Part shown: positions 6,018-6,842 of the stretch, one piece after another
Layout of the letters: every line of letters starts with the position of its first letter
Position numbering within the stretch: the stretch's first letter is position 1
Assembly: GCA_963966275.1 (NCBI GenBank)
Contig: CAWZYQ010000181.1
Span: forward strand, 1 to 6,842
Length of the DNA stretch: 6,842 nucleotides
Direction of reading: 5' to 3'
DNA from: UBA10427 sp003500135
GTDB lineage: Bacteria; Bacteroidota; Bacteroidia; Cytophagales; Cyclobacteriaceae
Program-made: the position numbers and the translations under genes
The notes under the pieces: model-generated
What the model saw: the letters and a program-made list of their open reading frames with translations, nothing else
Databases searched by the model: none
Told to the model about the DNA's origin: nothing

Positions 6018-6104
6018 ATTGAAGAACTACCTAAAGAGAAGATTTCAGATTTGATAGGATATGAATATCTTAAGTTACTTTACGTGGCAATAAAAAAGGA
6101 ATAA
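6018..6104 (+). other. Short open frame ending exactly at the antitoxin start, possible remnant
   Basis: After a TGA (6015-6017) the frame reads 28 codons, IEELPKEKISDLIGYEYLKL and onward to AIKKE, and stops with TAA at 6102-6104, directly before the ATG at 6105. It has no usual start codon in frame; an ATG at 6014-6016 is one base out of frame. The peptide has the helical, LP-K-E-K-x-x-D-L-I character of small antitoxin-like proteins, but this is a weak impression. It may be the tail of a decayed upstream gene once coupled to the antitoxin gene. Confidence 0.25.
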
Positions 6105-6347
6105 ATGAGCGTATTCACAGTCCAATTACCAGATAGCTTGAAAATGAATGAATTCGAGCTGAAGATGATGACAGCATCAAAACTTTTTGAAGATGGCAAA
6201 TCAAGTTCCGGTCAGGCAGCGGAGATAGTGGGTATATCCAAGAGGTCTTTTGTCGAGTTAATTGGCAAATACCGCTCACCAAAAAGAAGTTCCAGGACTT
6301 CTTTCAAAAAAACCTGCCTGCTGCGCAATGAAAAAGCCCGGCATTAA
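6105..6347 (+). CDS. UPF0175-family antitoxin-like protein with divergent C-terminus
   Basis: Residues 1-56 fit the UPF0175 family well: a beta start (MSVFTVQLPDSL), then NEFELKMMTASKLFEDGKSS, then the helix-turn-helix-like GQAAEIVGISKRSFVELIGKY (36-56). Family members are DNA-binding antitoxins, usually beside a PIN-domain (DUF3368) toxin. The family normally continues GKYGVS plus an acidic tail; here it turns abruptly into a basic, low-similarity tail (RSPKRSSRTSFKKT onward), consistent with a truncation, a junction or an old frameshift near 6273. The junction coincides with an 8-bp inverted repeat. The Shine-Dalgarno AAAAGGA (6094-6100) lies 4 nt before the ATG. No toxin gene is adjacent: the next gene is convergent and unrelated. 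The DNA-binding part may remain functional, but the toxin-binding tail is probably lost. Family assignment is good; function is uncertain. Confidence 0.8.
   Translation: MSVFTVQLPDSLKMNEFELKMMTASKLFEDGKSSSGQAAEIVGISKRSFVELIGKYRSPKRSSRTSFKKTCLLRNEKARH
6283..6304. repeat. Perfect 8-bp inverted repeat at the antitoxin C-terminal junction
   Basis: AAAGAAGT (6283-6290) and ACTTCTTT (6297-6304) are perfect complements around the loop TCCAGG. Read on the minus strand the stem is followed by further T (a run of five in all), so it could weakly terminate the leucine-rich-repeat transcript arriving from the right. The stem is AT-rich, which makes an efficient terminator doubtful. It sits where the antitoxin departs from its family. 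Confidence 0.4.
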
Positions 6348-6362
6348 ATGCAAGATTTTTTT
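6341..6362 (+). terminator. Weak candidate intrinsic terminator after the antitoxin gene
   Basis: GCAT (6341-6344) and ATGC (6348-6351) form a 4-bp stem with loop TAA, and a run of seven T follows at 6356-6362 after CAAGA's four spacer bases. The stem overlaps the antitoxin stop codon. The T-run and position between convergent genes are right, but the stem is very short. Confidence 0.25.
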
Positions 6363-6381
6363 ATTACATCCATATGCCATT

Positions 6382-6831
6382 TTATAAAACTATTTCCGTA
6401 ATAATAAAACAGTTCGGTAAAGCATCCTTAATAAACTGAACATCTTCATCGTAAAGACCATTATAAGCTACATTTATCCTTTTGAGATTTTTTAAATCAA
6501 TTATCCCTTCTGGTAATTCAATAAGCTTATTTCTCATGAGTTCCAGTCTTTCAAGCTGTTTTAAATTACTGATTTCTTTTGGTATATGCGTAATTTCATT
6601 ATTAGTTAAATTGAGGACTTTTAAGTTTGTTAATTCAGTAATTCCCATTGGAAACCCTTTTAGTCCGTCACTGGCTAAAACCAATACCTTTACATCAGCT
6701 TTGTTTTTAAGAGCTTTTTTGAGGCTCGTGTAAACTTTATACTGAGAGTAATCTTCTAAATTATATTTTTGTACATTACAGCCCAGAAATCCACTAAATA
6801 AGATTAATATGAATAGTTGTTCCAATCTCAT
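6382..6831 (-). CDS. Small leucine-rich-repeat lipoprotein
   Basis: The 149-residue product has a signal peptide (MRLEQLFILILFSGFLGC) with a good lipobox, FLGC, and Cys18 as the lipid-modified residue. Residues 46-114 form three 23-residue leucine-rich repeats: DVKVLVLASDGLKGFP from 46, NLKVLNLTNNEITHIP from 69 and QLERLELMRNKLIELP from 92. A fourth, altered unit starts NLKRINVAYN at 115 and serves as a C-terminal cap (DEDVQFIKDALPN, then Cys141). Such domains mediate protein binding; an envelope or surface lipoprotein is the likely role, with the partner unknown. On the minus strand AGGA (6836-6839) precedes the ATG by 4 nt, a good Shine-Dalgarno. The gene is complete, AT-rich and convergent with the antitoxin gene (34 nt apart); its promoter is outside the window. 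Confidence 0.9.
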   Translation of the reverse strand: MRLEQLFILILFSGFLGCNVQKYNLEDYSQYKVYTSLKKALKNKADVKVLVLASDGLKGFPMGITELTNLKVLNLTNNEITHIPKEISNLKQLERLELMRNKLIELPEGIIDLKNLKRINVAYNGLYDEDVQFIKDALPNCFIITEIVL

Positions 6832-6842
6832 TTTTCCTATCT

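Larger units (their letters stand above)
5609..6104. other. Intergenic region with inverted and direct repeats, no convincing gene
   Basis: About 496 nt follow the DUF3052 remnant. They contain a short stem GGCTT/AAGCC (5679-5683 with 5692-5696), the larger imperfect inverted repeat at 5728-5773, repeat copy B at about 5836-5970, and a short frame abutting the antitoxin gene (6018-6104). The 63-codon plus-strand frame 5782-5973 reads through copy B and shows no protein-family resemblance. Confidence 0.5.

Noticed and set aside
6482..6733. Plus-strand 83-codon frame inside the leucine-rich-repeat gene
   Set aside because: It is antisense to clear leucine-rich repeats, and its Leu/Ser/Phe-rich peptide reflects the complement of the repeats.

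Overview
The window looks like a chromosomal segment from a member of the Bacteroidota, possibly Cytophagales-like. This is an inference from gene style: small outer-membrane barrel and lipoprotein genes with Sec signals, Shine-Dalgarno sites that are often weak or absent, a TAnnTTTG-type promoter candidate, and proteins resembling known Bacteroidota families. No rRNA, tRNA, CRISPR array or complete insertion sequence is visible.

Layout. (1) 128-3208 is a compact two-gene plus-strand unit with clearly higher GC than the rest. It encodes an isoaspartyl methyltransferase with an N-terminal export-type signal, followed after 3 nt by a 792-residue membrane protein with a spermidine-synthase-like core between two membrane blocks. 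(2) 3209-3764 has no convincing gene; it holds a short antisense open frame, a 12-bp palindrome and one promoter-like box. (3) 3765-4775 holds a small putative lipoprotein and a small outer-membrane beta-barrel-like protein. The barrel gene is bracketed by two related hairpin-forming sequences (4173-4224 and 4833-4878). (4) 4776-6104 is mostly decayed or repetitive. A DUF3052-family gene (5180-5608) is broken by two compensating frameshifts, both in homopolymer runs, and lies between two diverged copies of a direct repeat (about 4999-5141 and 5836-5970). (5) 6105-6347 is a UPF0175-family antitoxin-like gene whose C-terminus departs from the family and which has no adjacent toxin. (6) 6382-6831, on the minus strand, is a complete small leucine-rich-repeat lipoprotein converging on the antitoxin gene.

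How it fits together. The first two genes are probably one transcript, and a joint role in the cell envelope is plausible but unproven. The remainder reads as an accessory, AT-richer, repeat-rich stretch of small envelope proteins and gene remnants. I do not see a convincing complete new system. The strongest leads are the exported methyltransferase/membrane-protein pair, the repeat-bracketed frameshifted DUF3052 gene, and the hairpin repeats around the barrel gene.
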